This document shows, piece by piece, positions 13,723 through 26,744 of a DNA stretch of 64,000 nt. The notes beneath the pieces were generated by a model. That model had not been told where the DNA came from, did not search any database, and was given only the letters and a program-made list of their open reading frames with translations. The number at the start of each line of letters is the position of its first letter. Position 1 is the first letter of the stretch. The position numbers were made by a program, and so were the translations under genes. The stretch covers positions 1,585,382-1,649,381 of the forward strand of contig NW_020170382.1 in the NCBI RefSeq assembly GCF_000524195.1. Reading direction: 5' to 3'. The DNA is from Echinococcus granulosus. Taxonomy: Eukaryota; Platyhelminthes; Cestoda; Cyclophyllidea; Taeniidae.

Positions 13723-16700
13723 GGCTGATTTGTATAATATGGAGGTCTCTGAATGCCTCCAGGCGGAAAAACAACTCGTATTTGTGTGAAAAAATAGGGA
13801 CTGGTAATTAGTTGGCTTTCATTGAGAATTTCTCAGATGTATGGAGCATTACTGCGCAATGGAGACAGCGCTGGGTTTTGCTTTCACTATTTAGCATGAC
13901 GTTCGTACTTAAACTACACACTTATGTATCCGCTCTTTGGTGCAGTGGTGTTTTCGAATCTATGCCCTTTCCATTATTTCCTGCCTTTTGGTTTTGGGTA
14001 GTTACATAGCGGTACATCTCGTCCAGTAATACTACTAACTACTGTGAATTAAGCAGATGGCGCAATGAGCATCGGAACATGGAATACTTCACACTTCAAA
14101 CTACCTTTTGAGATCTTTGTTGCCATTGTGTCTTATCATCTGATTTTCGATTTGTAGTCTTATTCTAAACCTTCTTACGCATAAATTATCTGTTCATTTT
14201 GCCAAACGTAGGGTCGGTGGAATATAGTAGTTTTACAAATGCCGCAAGAATCACGAAGTCCAAGGTCAATCTGAGTTGAATTACTCTTACTGTTGCGCTG
14301 ATGACCTAACAAAAAGAAACAATAACTTAATTATTCATTCATATGCAAATCTCATGCCTTTGAACGTGGCTTCTTTCGTACATTTAGTTATTTACATTTG
14401 TTCTAACCCTTCTACTACATTTACACACCTATAATTCCACCTATATGGGTAGTTTTACCTAGACATATCATAAATACTCATTCTTGCTCCCTTCGTTTCT
14501 AGTATGTAGAAGAAGCTTTCGCTTACATTTGCCTTTACATACTTGTGGGGCCGTATTCTGCTCACCAGACCCTTTTGGATATAGGCATGCAAATTGGTTG
14601 TGTGGATAGGGCAACAAGATCACATATGTGCCCTAGGCGTGGCCTTAGTCCTCGCAGACAATCGCGGCGCCCTTGACTGCAGATGACTCGCGTATGGCGA
14701 GATGATTAAAGTGAAAATAATGACCTGGACAATAGTCGTCCGCACACCGGTTACTTGTACCTATGATACAAAGTGGCCACTTAACCCACGATATCACTCC
14801 TGTAGCTGCACCGCCACCGCTGCACAGTGCGGCATTCGTGTACTCTCCAAATACTTGCTTTTGACCTCGGTTCCTCCGTTTGGGCAGTGTGGGACAAAAA
14901 AGCTACCTTATTGCCGATAATGCAAACTACATTCACCATATACACGAGTAGGTTTCACTCGTGTGAAATATAACATTTACAACTAAAGTCAAACCAAGTT
15001 CACGAAGCTATTTGCTTCTCATGATCTACCCTCCTGTTAGTCGGTCAACAGAGGGACGGTCCACAAATCTGTTGTACACTAAGCGACTTTAATGGGACAT
15101 GGCAGGGAGATGACAACCGGAACAGTATACGAATAATTGTTTGGCAAAGACGAATGAGGCTGTTGACTATTTTTGCAGCTCGCAATGTTTGCTGGAGTGT
15201 GAATTGCAGCCCATCTTTTTTGCCCTGTGAGTGGGGATTCGCAAAAGCGATTGACAAATCGGGCCTCGTTGAAAAATAAATGAAAGTAAGTCTAATCCCT
15301 TTACCATAACTGACAATGCGGTTGAATGTAGTGGACCACAGCGTAGTTCATCCTCAAATAAACTCTCGGATGTTTGCTTTTGCGATGAATCAACATGAGC
15401 TTATAGGTGAGAGTTGCTTGTTTGGAGCTGAGGTTTGTGTATGGAGAAAAAGGAGATGTCAGCTACTTGGCTTTTGCATAAAAGTAGCTCATTTCGTGGG
15501 ATGCTGCGGTGGACCTTCGGCTAGCAAAAACCTATGATGCTTTTGGTTCTTCTGCCACCACGGTCAAATCTACTGAAATAAACAAGCAAGAGGCCTCCTA
15601 TAGACAAGGAATCCCCTAGAATTCGCCACATGAATCAGCTCCATTAGATTTAAAGGGGCACTTATCTGGACACCATCAATACCAACATCGTACCATATCC
15701 CGAAACCCTTCTTGAAGAACGAGTTTCGAGGATAACGAATAAAGAATCTTACCGCATTCTACGCTGTGCAAATTCTTTGTAATTTATGAAGGTTTGGCTA
15801 ACAATTTTACGATACTATTCGCACCCCAGTAAACACCATCCATGATTGATGGGTGACGTTATTAAGTTTTTTTGACGGACACGTATTTTCCGGCGTATTA
15901 TTTCTGTGACACGAAGATGCGAAAGGTGGAAGCTCCTGTTTCAGTTCTACGGATAAGCAATGATCTGACCACGATGATCTGGGAGTCGTGGCACTAATAG
16001 GTTCAAGGTAGCGAGAATGGACATTGAGTACCTTTATCACAGAAACCTGTCTCCATGCATACGTGAACTTTGGATGCTACGGTAAACTGAGGGCAAAGAT
16101 ACAACCAATATGAATTGTTTTTTTTCACACTTATCCAACCATCAAGAGTGGCTGTTTGCAATCCGTTTAAGGAGAGCAGTGATTTCTCTTGATATTTGCG
16201 CCTCAATAGATGCCAAGTGGCTTCTTCACTATCTTCAAGACAAAGTGATCCCTAATGGTGCTCTGTGATATTGTCTGAAAGGTGTGGCCTCTGATACTTG
16301 AAATTCCATACAATCAGGGAACATTCATTAATTTTTTAACTGTTACTACTTTCTCTTCTGAAAGCAGTAAAACAAAAAACTACTGAAATTCTTCACTACC
16401 TTGGGACTACAGTTTATCTCTTCCAGGATTTCTACAACTTCCTAACTTGGTGTATCCTCAAGCGAGGCCATCGACTGGGACCGAGGAGGTGCTGATACTG
16501 CCCGACGCTATTCCTAAGCTGTACTCGAAGATCTCAAAAATTGGGCTTCGAGATTAAAAGAGTAAAGTTATCACCAAGTTAGATTGTTCCTAATAGGCAC
16601 CCGAAAATACTTATTTGAGATACGGCTATTTAATTAGCATACCAAAGTAAAATAGGAATTCTTGTATTTACTGCATCCACGAGATGAAAGAGTGAAATAT

Positions 16701-17589
16701 GATGTATTTGGGACGATAAAGCGGTTGCTGCCAACCAGGTCACGTCTGTCTGCATTGATTGCACGTCCGGTGGCATGTGCTGCTGCTGCCGGTTTCGCAT
16801 ATCGCACAGCGCGTAGAAGCCAGGGCCACAACATGGCGTCAGCTTTCAGAACATCTTAAGAGAATTATTTTTTAATTACGTTATTTGTGATATTCTTCGA
16901 CTATACGTGGACGGAAAAATACGAACATAGCCACTTCTTGCCTATTCCAAATTTTACAACACAGAACTGACACACCCCTATATCATAATTTCCCGTCCTC
17001 ATTCGAGCTAACAGATTCGGCCTATAACCATTGTTGTATGTGCTTAATTTGCATGAAAAAAAAACTGCAACATCAGCAAACAAGGACATAGGAATTACCC
17101 TCTTCAATTGGTGTGCTACACAAATTCCTGTGGCAGCTGTGAGTTACCTGCTAATAAACAGCAATAAGGGCACTCGCTTGACCGCCCCTAATTTGGGTCG
17201 CTGTGGTCTTGAGGCACGGCAGCTGACTATGCATTGAGGCTTCAAATGAAGGTAGAGCACTAGACAGTCCTGAACGGAGCTTCATTGCTTGCTAGTAAGC
17301 ACACGTTTTCTTTCTGTAGTGTTGCACACTTTTCATACAACCTAGAAAGTGACATAAATATGCACATTTGGCAATGGGCATTGCCTAATTTCCACATATA
17401 TTCGTTGAAGTGTTGACAGCCCATTCTTATGATGCAGAAATATATACGTTGTTTAGTTATACTTACTTCTTGATTATAATTTGGATCTTTCTTTGGCAGA
17501 GTGGAGATTTGACCTCTGCGCTGTTATTATGAAGTTTCAGTCATGGTCTCTTAATTCCCGTAGACTGGCATGCCTCACGGAGCTGCATG
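13723..17589. other. Intergenic, no gene recognised
   Basis: Short ORFs only, none with family motifs. A perfect palindrome CACATATGTG sits at 14621-14630; the same motif recurs at 19064 and, extended, at 29024. Confidence 0.5.
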
Positions 17590-17758
17590 GGCGGTGTCTT
17601 TATCATGATTGTTTATTTGACTCTTCTTTGTAGTTCCGCTAGCCCATTAAACTCCGCCTTTGTACTTCTTTTGGGCAGCATGGCCTCTGGACCATATCAG
17701 TAGGCCTTCCGCTCCCTTTCCTGGTATTTCGCCTTCATAGAAGTCTCGGGGCGCTGCA
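17590..17758 (-). repeat. Degenerate solo LTR of the TRIM-like family
   Basis: The block order of the LTR is recognisable on the minus-strand orientation: CCTTTGTACTTC, GGGCAGCATGGCCTC, CATATCAGTAGGCC, and the end GGGGCGCTGCA. The left border is uncertain. Confidence 0.5.
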
Positions 17759-18307
17759 TTGGTGGCAGAGAAAAACGGTCCCGATCTTAAAGTACAATTA
17801 CTCTGGTTCCTATTGCTAAATGTTAATCATTAACGTGGCAGAAGAGGATATATGCTGCGGATGAGCGAATCCGTGCCGACCTCTAACATAAGGGTCGAAA
17901 GTGCGGCCCAACTTCGGCAACTGCACCAGTCCCATGTTCTACAAAATGCTACAAACTGTTGCCACACTGGCCGTGCATTATCTGGAAAAGGGTGGTACAA
18001 GGCTATTCGCGGTACCCACATGAAGGTGTCAAAGAAGAGAACACGGAATGGACGTGAAACTTTATCCCCACGGAACTATTTCAAATCCCGTTCTTTATTA
18101 AATGACCCTGCTTTTGGGCCAGTGTTCTGTAGACTAGCGATAGACATAGACGATGGCCAGCGTATTCCCCCTTCTAATACATTTTCCAAATAGGACGAAA
18201 CTCCAGGTCCATTAAAATTGGCCAAAGGAATAAGTGGTGTGGCAGTCGAATAGCCTCACAGTTGCACGGAGCTTTAGGGACAGTGATCATAAGGGGAAGG
18301 GGGCTAC
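17759..18307. other. Spacer with one uncharacterised 113-codon ORF
   Basis: An ATG-to-stop ORF runs 17852-18193 on the plus strand. It is basic, has no recognised domain and is flanked by two solo LTRs. It is probably chance. Confidence 0.2.
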
Positions 18308-18455
18308 ACAGTACTTCGTTTGTTTAGTACTTACGGCTCTGCCATTGTACCTCGGCTCGGCGACGTAGCCTCCGGGCCATGCCAGTAGCCCCAATTCCCA
18401 GCCCTTCTGTACTTTGCCCTAGTATTCCATCTTCTGATAAGTTTCGAGGCACTAT
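18308..18455 (-). repeat. Degenerate solo LTR of the TRIM-like family
   Basis: Contains CCATTGTACCTCG, CCGGGCCATGCCAGTAGCC, CAATTCCCAG and CCCTTCTGTAC in the order seen in the LTRs at 11.2 and 12.1 kb. Borders are approximate. Confidence 0.65.
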
Positions 18456-20351
18456 AGACAAGTCCATCGCAAAATGCAAAAATTTTCTTGGACTTTTCCA
18501 TTCCCTGGACACCACAGTATGATGTTATTAAAGGGAGAGATCGGTTGCAGGTGGCAGAATCTGCGAAAACTCAGAGCAAAATGTCGACTTGAACGGCCCA
18601 ATTCTTTTGCAAATGCCCAAGCCTCAAGTTCTGCCAAATGGCCAGTGGTTGAGCAAGATCAGAACAGAATGGGAAAAAAACGCCTCCATAAGAAAAATTT
18701 ACAAGATTAGCATGCTAACGGAGCATGATGAATAACATCTGAGGATTCAGTATCCTTTCCTCTTGCAAGAAATTGAGAACAATCAGAATACACGACTGGG
18801 TGAGGATAAAATGACAATGGGATGGAAAAGTGGATGAAATCTGCACGACGATCTGGTACGCTTGTGGGCTTTGTTCAGTTGCTGCAAATGAACTAACCCT
18901 CGTCACTGCACCCCTAAGGGCGGTATTTGCTCATATTTAGCGCTTCCACTGCGAGGATCTCAGAGGGATACGGGTCACCGCACCCTATGTTTTTATTGTT
19001 ATGACATGTAACTGTTTTGCCTCCCCTAACAAATTCTCTCCCCCTCCCTCAATCTGACCTTTCACATATGTGCGACGCGGAGGTCCTAGATATGTCACAT
19101 ATGTCTAACACTAGCAAAAAATGTGCCAGGTCACCTTACCTGCTTTCATTCGTTAAAATACTTTCAACGTAGCTCAAGAGACAAAAAAAACGATTTGCAA
19201 AATACAACTCTCTTTAAATGCTGGAGTGATTCAATATCTATCTTGATTAACGTTATGATAAGAAACCTCTTTAATCCCCACAATTTTTGCTTCCGTTTTT
19301 TGGCTCATGGCGTACCAGCCCCCGCGTACATTAGCGATGAATCCTCTACCCTACTGCTTTGGCTTATCAAGCCTTCAAGACGCTACAGCATGCCTGACAG
19401 TTGTGGACAGCCGAAAAGACAGTTAACCCTCTGGTTGGCAGTGTACATTTCAAAATGTGTCAAGATCTACCGCGTCTTCAACGTACAATTTGCTCTCCTT
19501 GAAATCATTTTTTATGTGTCCTAAAAATGTGGGACTAGTGATCCGACGCCCCTGGCCGTCTATGGTGAGTTAGAGCACTGGGTAATTCGCAGAATGAATT
19601 ATGCAGCACAAGTGACATGCAGGGAGGCATCCCTATCATATGGCACTGGTTAAAAATCCACAGCTGGCATTTCGGCTACGTAAGTAGGGCAAGTGCATCG
19701 ACTGAACTCTGCATACCCTGAAACAAGGAAGCCAGGTTCAGGTCACAGTAACAAGACCTACCTCTTGGAAACGGTATCAGATTGCGAGCGCTGCCACTCG
19801 ATGCGCCCATCGTTCGTTGCAAAGACCGGGATTGCTAAAATTCAGACCATCAACGACTCTAACCAAATCTAGAGAACAATTTCACTTATCGCTTCCTGCT
19901 AAGGAAACTACATAAAAGATCCAACTCACTCACCACTCTCGATCCTCTCTCAACGATGATTCAGAGATAACTGTCTACATCTAGGTGGAACAAAGATCTC
20001 TGATACGTTCGTCGATGATTCTGCCTCATGCCTAGACCCAATGAATGAACGGAAGCACACATTTCCTTTTTATTCCCCAACACCTTTTCCACCAAGCGGG
20101 TTGTCGTACCTTAAGTTCATGTGAGCCTATCAAGACACGGGCACTTATGCATGTCAACTGGAGGGGAGGGCGGAACCCTGCAACGTGTGCACGAGAAAGT
20201 ACGTGTCCGTCTCAATGAATAGCTTTCCACACAAGGGAACTAGATACCATTTCCACAACATAAAAAGTGTAGAAGAGTGCTCATAGAAGAGAAGGAAAAA
20301 GCTAACTGTACATGGCAGTGGTGTTGAAGGTGCATGATACAGTGCGATGTT
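18456..20351. other. Intergenic, 3' flank of NXT1
   Basis: No gene recognised. An AATAAA on the minus strand at 20069-20074, about 280 bp after the NXT1 stop, is a good candidate poly(A) signal for that gene. Short CACATATGTG-type palindromes occur at 19064-19073 and near 19096. Confidence 0.45.
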
Positions 20352-21477
20352 TCACTCGATGAATCGGAACGTGGCCGACTGAATGCGCCAGAGATTCCCG
20401 TCCTTGATGAGAAAGAAGGTTTCAGCAAACATCTTCGCAGGGTTCCCTTCAAATTTCATCGACCCAAGAGTGTTTACCATTACGACGGTGTTATCGCCAC
20501 TCAGTACTTCTGCGGAGATAGAGAGAATAAGGAACTTTATTAAAGGATGTAGATAGCTAGAACCGACCCGTTATATGGCGTTCGTAATCACCGTTAACCG
20601 GAAATGGTAACTGGACTAGACACACGCGTCAAGAAAACTCCATTAAACGTTCAACACAAAAGTGGATACATTTGAGCTAAAATCGGGAAGCGATGAGGAT
20701 AACCCATTATCAAACAAGGGAGCCATACTGTATTGGCTTAGTACTGGTACTAAGAGCGAATATGCTAGTGATTGGATCTGTTCCATCACATTCCAAACAA
20801 GCAGCTCAGGATTTACTCAATAAACCAGTGGGTTTTGTTGGTAAGGACTTGCTAATACAGCTAACGTCAAAAAACTATCCGATTTGATGGTTTAATACTT
20901 TTGTGACAAAATCGCACGCGATTTTAGCTTCAGCGTTAGCTCCACGAGTAAATTGTGAAACATTCTCATCGCTGCAGCGAAAATGGCTTAAAAACTGTTC
21001 ATTGAATCTTTGCCCTCCTCCACCTTCACTTTAACTAGGTAATGATAATTAGAAAACAACGATCATAAAGAACTCCAAATTTTTCAAATTTCATCCAAAG
21101 CAAATTGTTTGGAAGTCTTGGTAACCTTGAGTTACTAGAGAACCCCAAAATTCACCACTTAACTATATACCCATTCACTCACTTTGTACAGGTTGGGCGG
21201 AGATGGTGTGTACCGTAGTCTGGCTCTTGGGCAATTTGGTGGTCAGAAACTCGACTACAGCCTGCCGACCCACAACTTGGTTGCCATTCCAAATGAGAGT
21301 AACCGATTCAACAAAGAAGGTGGGTAAGTCAAGACGACCCTGTTTGTCAAAAGAGCGATAATAGAGGGAGGAGATCTTCTCCGCTGCCTGATTAGCCGTC
21401 TGCCAGGCTGCCTTCTCGACTGGATCACTTAGGTCGCTCGCCGGTGGTCCCGATGTCGCAGCCTCACTTGCTGCCAT
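20352..21477 (-). CDS. NXT1: NTF2-related mRNA export cofactor p15 (NXT1/NXT2)
   Basis: The product is a small NTF2-fold protein that pairs with NXF1/TAP to export mRNA through nuclear pores. Two exons: 21183-21477 and 20352-20509, separated by a 673-bp GT-AG intron (donor AAA|GTGAGT, acceptor CTCCGCAG). The spliced CDS is 453 nt, 150 residues; human NXT1 is 140. Recognised features are the helix with EKISSLYYRSFDKQGRL, the strand VTLIWNGNQVVG, and a C-terminal sheet with MVNTLGSMKFEG, FAETFFLIKDG and LWRIQSATFRFIE just before the stop, all in family order. The ATG at 21477 is preceded by TTTTTATCCATTGCAG 11 bp upstream, a likely splice acceptor for a leader exon or spliced leader. It lies about 300 bp downstream of TMED on the same strand. 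Confidence 0.92.
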
Positions 21478-21773
21478 ATTGTAGTCACTGCAATGGATAA
21501 AAAGTGAGCCTAGGAGTCATTGCCCTGAGTTGCAGACCGGTCCAGTCGATTATGAGTTCACTGACAAACAAACGGAAGCAGACCAGAACAAGACAATGCG
21601 AGAGGAAGAAAAGTGTCATATTTTGGTTGCAGAGACATCACATCCACAAAAAGACATAACATTAGGCACACAGACGAACAGTGAAGTAGACAGCATGTTC
21701 TCAAGGAGAGAGACAAGAAAGACCAAAAACACGATGTTAGTGATGTGGCAATGGGGTGCAGAGTGAGTCCGCG
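21478..21773 (-). other. Short TMED-NXT1 intergenic spacer with acceptor-like site
   Basis: Only 296 bp separate the TMED stop from the NXT1 start. No AATAAA or ATTAAA is visible on the minus strand here, yet a pyrimidine-rich acceptor lies next to the NXT1 ATG. Confidence 0.5.
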
Positions 21774-23675
21774 TTAGCAGCGCAAGCCGGAAACGTGAGT
21801 GTTAAACCTTGAGCCGCCACCACTCCTGCTACCCCCATTATGCACCCAGAGGCGGTAGAGGCTGCTCTGCTCGTCAAATAGACTGCGGATGAGACGAGTT
21901 TGGATGACGCCCACAAGGATGAGGAGGACCACCTGGAAGGTAGACCATGAGGTCACGCGGTCCTTATTCGCCTCCATCATGGCCCGATCCATAGCCGCGT
22001 TGTTACGCGAGCGTTGCTGCAAGCGCTGGGTACGGTGCAGCAACCCGCTGATTCGATCCAGTGAGTCCTTTAATAAGAAAGACTCTATGTCCACCTTATT
22101 AAGGAGACGTTAATTATGAAGAAAGTTTAAGCACATTAGGTAAGGACTGAACACAGGGTTTACGAAAAAAGCAAAGCACCATAACAATGACACCACCAAT
22201 GAAAAACTAGCTTAGAAGCCCTTAAGACAGGATATTCCCGAATTCTAGGATCTTTAAAAGATAATGGATAACTTAATCAGTGGGTAAATGCGTTGTCAGA
22301 TCATTTCAAATTTGACTTACCGTCAAACGGTCGAAGTTATCAAACACCCTGCGCATCTCCATAGAATTGTCTCCGATCCTCAAGCCTTTTTTCATCTGAT
22401 TAATTACCTCCTGCTCAGCCGGGCTGGGATTGTCCCAATTGATACGCAAATCGATGCCGAGGTAGACCTTTTTGCGACCATAGCTCGCTTTCCGATTGTC
22501 CAGGCAGACAGCATAAGCCCTGCCCTGATATTGAGGGAGGACTGCGATCCTACATGGGCGTTTTAGATACGTAAATAAAAGCGGCATACTTACGATACAC
22601 TAGCCTCTCCGGCAGGATCGCGTAAAATAACCGGAGCGCCGGAGGGATCAAACACAGCGAGCCCAATGTCCATTCCATCTCCGCCAAGCACCTGAATGTC
22701 AACTTCAAATCCCGCCACTGCCTCGTAGAAGTAACAGTCCTTCACCGCTGGTGTCACGTTGACAGTGAGAGAGAGGAAAGGCCTGAGCGCATCCACATTT
22801 CTGAAAACATCAGGGTCGGATTTCGGAGGGGAGGGTAAACGTGAGTAGAAGTCCAGTTCTGAGTCCTGGTGAAGGATAGTCGGTGGCTCGAACTTCATCT
22901 GTCTGGGTTTGGGAGGCAGAGAATCGTGAGTATGACGCTCGTAGCTCCTGGGGGGCGGTTCATTGTGCACGTGGGAAGGTGCTGGAGGAGATTGGGCAGG
23001 AGGGATCTGATGGTTTGCAACTGGTGGAGATTGCGCAGAGGGTTGCTGGTGTTGCTGTGCCACAGGAACCTGCTGAGGTACCTGCTGAACACTTGGCTGT
23101 TGTAATGGAACGCCAGTCTGCTTCAGACCTGGAACTGGTTGAGCAGGTGGTACGTTACTCTGTTGCTGCTGTTGAGGGGTCACATCTAGTCGCTGTTGTT
23201 GAGGCGCCGTGCCTGGTTGTTGCTGTACCACGGGTGGCTGCTGTTGAGCCATTTGCTGCGCCGGCACATTAAACTGCTGCAACGGAACAGAGTTCGACTG
23301 ATCAGGCATCTGTTGACCTGGAGGTACATTGAACTGCTGCGGTGGTGCGGCATTCAATTGCTGAACTGGGACGGCGCCAGGTTGTTGCTGAACGTTCTGA
23401 GGTTGGTCAAGTACTTGTTTTCCATTTGGTTCATTAAGCTTTTGGTGGGAAACGGGTTGTTGTTGTTGCTGAACATTTTGAGGTGAGGGCTGCTGAAGTG
23501 GGGCGATATTTTGCTGACGATCGGATTGGGTGTTTTGAGAATCAGGGGGTCGTGGCACCTGAACGTGATGTAAATTTTGCTGAGTAGGTTGGTCGGGGGG
23601 CAACTGCTGTTGCACTTGGGCATCCACAGACAATAAAAACAAAGAGATGTAATAAATTAGAAGAAACACAGGCAT
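21774..23675 (-). CDS. TMED: p24/TMED cargo receptor with a Gln/Pro-rich luminal insert
   Basis: p24 proteins are type I membrane proteins that cycle between ER and Golgi in COPI/COPII vesicles. Exons: 22594-23675, 22321-22549 and 21774-22094, all GT-AG, 1632 nt, 543 residues. Seen in order: a signal peptide (about 1-19, LLIYYISLFLLSV); a low-complexity region rich in Gln and Pro (about 20-255) with repeats such as QQFNVP; a GOLD domain with the disulfide pair C314 (KDCYFYEAV) and C376 (AVCLDN); a heptad-like helical region (about 400-480); one membrane span (about 487-504, STFQVVLLILVGVIQT); and a 39-residue tail beginning RLIRSLFDEQ. Usual p24 proteins are about 200-230 residues, so the insert more than doubles the length. 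The tail lacks the usual Phe-Phe and terminal dilysine signals. It is closest by eye to TMED1/TMED5 (gamma). The bases CCACAG directly precede the ATG. Confidence 0.85.
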
Positions 23676-24894
23676 CTGTGGATCAACCTACTGCAAACTT
23701 GAGACGTACTGCACTTTGACACGGTCGCCACCTGCGAGTAATTGAAACAAAATTGCTCAGGCAAAATTATTTTTTAAGTAGTTACAAAATAGACTTCAAA
23801 GGTACTTAGAAAACCCTGCGCATCTAACCTTTTATTTAGTTGCCGGTAAGCTATCAGATGGCAGAATACTTCTTGTTAAATAAAACTGACTCAAGTAAAT
23901 TGCGAGCCGTAGGAAATTTATGAAATATTTTATTTGTTGGTAGCCTCACAAAGATCTTAAGTAGGACGTTGGAATATTTGCAAATTAAATACAAAAATTA
24001 TTTTCGTTGTAAAACGCTGCAATTATTGAAAATATGTTGGAAGGAATGTAAAACCAAATCCCTCAACTCATAATGGCGTACCTTAATAAGGTTACAAATC
24101 TTGATTTTACTCGATATACCTGCTATTTTGCCGGTTGTTTTTGAGAAGCACGTTTTGTAATTCTACTGACTCTTTGTACTGCCTAGATAATCCAAAGAAA
24201 AGAATTTAGCATCCTACCTTAGCTGTAAAAAGCTTTTTAGTTTTACTTTCTACGTATTGAAAATTTTTGGCACTTGCTGCGGCTTCTATTCTCTGCCTAT
24301 CTAAATACACATCAAATTTTGCTTCAGGAAATTCTCAAGGCTAGCGAGACTCAACAGACTAAACAAGAAATTTACTATGTAGTCGACTTATAAGGTCCTT
24401 TGGGTACAAAAGCAGATGTTTTACTTTTTGTATTATAATCAAATCGTTTACCAATGTTCTTGTCCATGTTTCTCACCGTTATGTGTGTCTTCGATCATTA
24501 CAGCGGTGGCGAGCAGCCTTCAGCAACACTAGTTTGAAGAAATTATCATATCATGAGAAGCCAGAATGTTGAATGTTGATGCCGACCTAGTTTTGTGATT
24601 AGGAAATTCTTCCATCAAAAAGCACGCGCATTTATGACACAACTTTAAACTTATGAAAGAATGCTTCGTCCAACCCACGAAGTATAGTTTCTTCATTGCG
24701 ACATTTGAGCTGCATGGCACCTGGCGTTGCCCGATACACTGCTTCTGAACAAATTCCCCTGTGGGGATGATTGAGTGGCCTAAAGAATCGAAGCTAAAAC
24801 TGTAAGGGACTATGGCGATTTGGCAATGCAGATGTGCCCATTTGATTGCATTTAGTTTTGGGAATGTGCCTAAGTGTTATTTTGTCAGGTGTAC
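23676..24894. other. Upstream flank of TMED, nothing else recognised
   Basis: AT-rich and without coding signs. It includes the presumed TMED promoter; no individual promoter element could be fixed. Confidence 0.4.
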
Positions 24895-25091
24895 CGTAGC
24901 ACGCCTCATCTTTCCAGAAGGTGGAGGAAGATAATACTCGGGCAGAATATGTATTGTCGACAAACGGAAGGTATAGAGGTCTACTGACATGGCCTGAAGG
25001 CTAGACCACACGGCAAAGGAACAATGGCGGAACCCCCTCAGCGGCCCCTTTGCCAAAGCTGTGAGTTAAACAATTCAAGTATGGAAGTACA
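24895..25091 (+). repeat. Solo LTR of the TRIM-like family
   Basis: Reads CGTAGCACGCC, GCAGAATATGTATTG, CTACTGACATGGCC, GGCCCCTTTGCCAAAG and ends near AAGTACA, matching the block order of the LTRs at 11.2 and 12.1 kb over the whole length, about 197 bp. It is in the same plus-strand layout as they are (element sense on minus). Confidence 0.7.
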
Positions 25092-26744
25092 ACTCTAATG
25101 GATGCCTTTGAAGAGGCATAAATACTCTTCTTATTAGTCTTCTATTTTTGACTCATTAAGTGTGTACGAAACCTTATTTTATTGTAACATTTATCAAAAC
25201 TGAAAACTCATTAAATCATGGCATTTTTTGAAGAACCCGTTTTTCCAAAAACGTCCTTCTTGTGGGAAGTTATGCTAATGTTGATCTGGGCAACTTACGA
25301 TGAATTTAACCTAGCTATGAGAATAAAACAAATTTTCTACATCCTTAGAGGACTAGTTCCCAGTGCAAAAGAGTCCTTTACTTACGAGACACGAGCAAAT
25401 CCCATTCATCTTCCATCTATTTTCCCAAATTTCAGATCTCTTCACTTTTGAGGACAAGTTGTGGTGAACAAGACAATGGGAGAAGACTCCTAGCTCCCAA
25501 GTTTTTTGTCTACTAGTAGGAAAATTGTACGTGGCCCTTTTGAATCTATCACCGGATCAGAGGACCTAGTAGTCGAGAAAAGCATGGTCAAATGTCACAT
25601 AACATAGATGAGTGGATGGGAGAGAATCTGCTCCAGCAAAACAGTATAAAAAACGAAAAAGGCTAACCAATTTAAATTTTAACAAGTTTAACTGGCTCTT
25701 CTTTACAATCCAGCATAACCACTTAATAAATAAGCATTCTGTAGGGTATAAGCAGCCTAAAAGTGGGGAATTTCAGTCAAGTGCCACAAGTTGACACTTC
25801 CTGTGTGTCAACAGGGGGACCGATTTCGCATCATGCCTTAATTTACTGTGCGAAAATTAGGCCCACCTAGGTGACCACGGCTTTGCCGGTAGAAAAGGAA
25901 TTGACGAACCAGTTTCTTTTGCTTGGATAGTCGAACAGAAAATGCAACAATAGAGAATGAATTTGGGAAACAATAAAAAGTGTGACTATCTTTTTTGGTG
26001 AGAAAATCGTAGGATGAGACTTCTTATCTCCAAATCTTTAGCTAAATTTTAAATTTTTCAGTGCACCGAGTGCAGGATCCCATACTTCGTTACACAGCAA
26101 CATTTAAGCAGTATCTGGAGCACCTTAGCATGCCTTAACTCTCCTGAAACCACGTTGCTGTCTTGAGACTCTGTGTGCACTGACTTTTCAAAATTACAAT
26201 TGCTTGTGAATGACTGCACTGGATTCATCGTTTCCGCAGAAATCCCGGCTTGCAATAGCATGGACCAGGCCTGGCTCAGGTGTCCATAGGGCGGTAGACG
26301 TCCCACGCGGCGTCTGAACGTGGTCTCTTGACGGTAGTCTTTGAAATATTTGAATACCCCCGTAGGTGCGGGCATCTGCGGGTTTGACTTCTTTGTTTTT
26401 GCTCAAAACTCCTATTCCACGCACACAGTACCGCTGTTTCCCATTATCTTGACTAACGGAGACCAGACTAGCCCAAGATGTGTAAATCTGATAATAGTAA
26501 AAGAACACTTTCCTCAACACCATCCCCTTTTTATATTCGCAAATTAAAGGTTGGGGCTTGATTTGAACCAAGATACTTTTTTAAACTGCCTAAGATAATG
26601 CTTGGCCTCTGAAACCAAATGCTCAGTTTACATCTTCGATGCCTACACTTGAAGCATTCACTCCACCTCTTTTTCCATTTGGACCTCTTGAGACTCAGTA
26701 GTTGGGTCCTAGAAGAAAGGCAACAAGGGGGACGTAAGGGGTGA
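25092..26744. other. Intergenic, no gene recognised
   Basis: Only short ORFs. A minus-strand ORF pair around 26.06-26.57 kb overlaps in two frames but shows no family motif. Confidence 0.4.

Noticed and set aside
20334..20543. Plus-strand 69-codon ORF over the second NXT1 exon
   Set aside because: The minus strand gives the NXT1 C-terminus ending FRFIE and stop, in phase with exon 1.
22869..23486. Plus-strand Leu/Arg-rich ORFs opposite the TMED Gln-rich exon
   Set aside because: They are the reverse reading of CAG/CAA-rich sequence and have no independent support.
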